Positions 5,503-5,515 of a stretch of 5,515 nt of DNA are shown one piece after another. The notes under the pieces are model-generated. The model saw only the letters and a list, made by a program, of their open reading frames with translations. It had not been told where the DNA came from and made no database searches. The first letter of the stretch is position 1; each line of letters begins with the position of its first letter. The position numbers and the translations under genes were made by a program. The DNA is from Nitrosomonadaceae bacterium (GTDB lineage: Bacteria > Pseudomonadota > Gammaproteobacteria > Burkholderiales > Usitatibacteraceae). The stretch is taken from assembly GCA_021300055.1 (NCBI GenBank), contig JAJTHU010000006.1, positions 1 through 5,515 on the forward strand. The letters are read 5' to 3'.

Positions 5503-5515
5503 CCACAGCGCGACC

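Larger units (their letters stand above)
5181..5515. other. Non-coding upstream region of the DUF1302 gene
   Basis: This 335-bp stretch shows no convincing gene on either strand. The one longer open frame on the plus strand (from 5264) lacks a Shine-Dalgarno and has an Arg/Ser-rich, low-complexity translation. The region contains a -10-like box, two perfect 14-bp palindromes, an 11-bp direct repeat and 5' UTR hairpins, listed separately. The next gene to the right is not visible, so whether it is a regulator cannot be said. Confidence 0.7.

Overview
The window holds four genes, all on the minus strand, in the transcription order (right to left) DUF1302 outer-membrane-type protein, DUF1329 periplasmic protein, YCF48/BNR-repeat propeller protein, and the 5' end of an RND-superfamily (MMPL-type) exporter cut by the left edge. 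The three complete proteins each start with a Sec-type signal peptide, and the fourth starts with an inner-membrane anchor. The set therefore spans the Gram-negative envelope: inner membrane (RND), periplasm (YCF48, DUF1329) and outer membrane (DUF1302, with a C-terminal Phe). Base composition by eye (mid-50s %GC), Shine-Dalgarno style and protein types suggest a Proteobacterium, most likely a Betaproteobacterium of the Burkholderiales. That assignment is inference: no rRNA or marker gene is present.

Layout. 5181-5515 is non-coding leader and promoter region. It carries a 14-bp perfect palindrome just upstream of a TAGAAT -10-like box, an 11-bp direct repeat flanking them, alternative hairpins in the presumed 5' UTR, and a second 14-bp palindrome at the right edge. 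3117-5180 is the DUF1302 gene. 3008-3116 is a spacer with a 12-bp perfect hairpin that lacks a U-tract. 1634-3007 is the DUF1329 gene, whose Shine-Dalgarno abuts three tandem ATGs. 1411-1633 is a spacer with a 16-bp perfect hairpin followed by a T-rich run (probable intrinsic terminator), then about 160 bp of leader. 265-1410 is the YCF48 gene. 1-218 is the start of the RND exporter gene, 46 nt behind the YCF48 stop.

How the genes may work together. From general knowledge, DUF1302, DUF1329, YCF48-type propeller proteins and RND exporters often occur as neighbours in Pseudomonas and Betaproteobacteria, often near catabolic genes for hydrophobic compounds, and the complex has no well-defined biochemical role. 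The reading favoured here is a trans-envelope transport route for a hydrophobic or amphipathic molecule. In it the RND pump would extract substrate at the inner membrane, DUF1329 (a LolA/LolB-like fold family) would carry it, the propeller would act as assembly factor or scaffold, and DUF1302 would form the outer-membrane element. The hairpins between genes suggest that the two outer-envelope components are made in larger amounts than the propeller and pump, which may form a second transcription unit.
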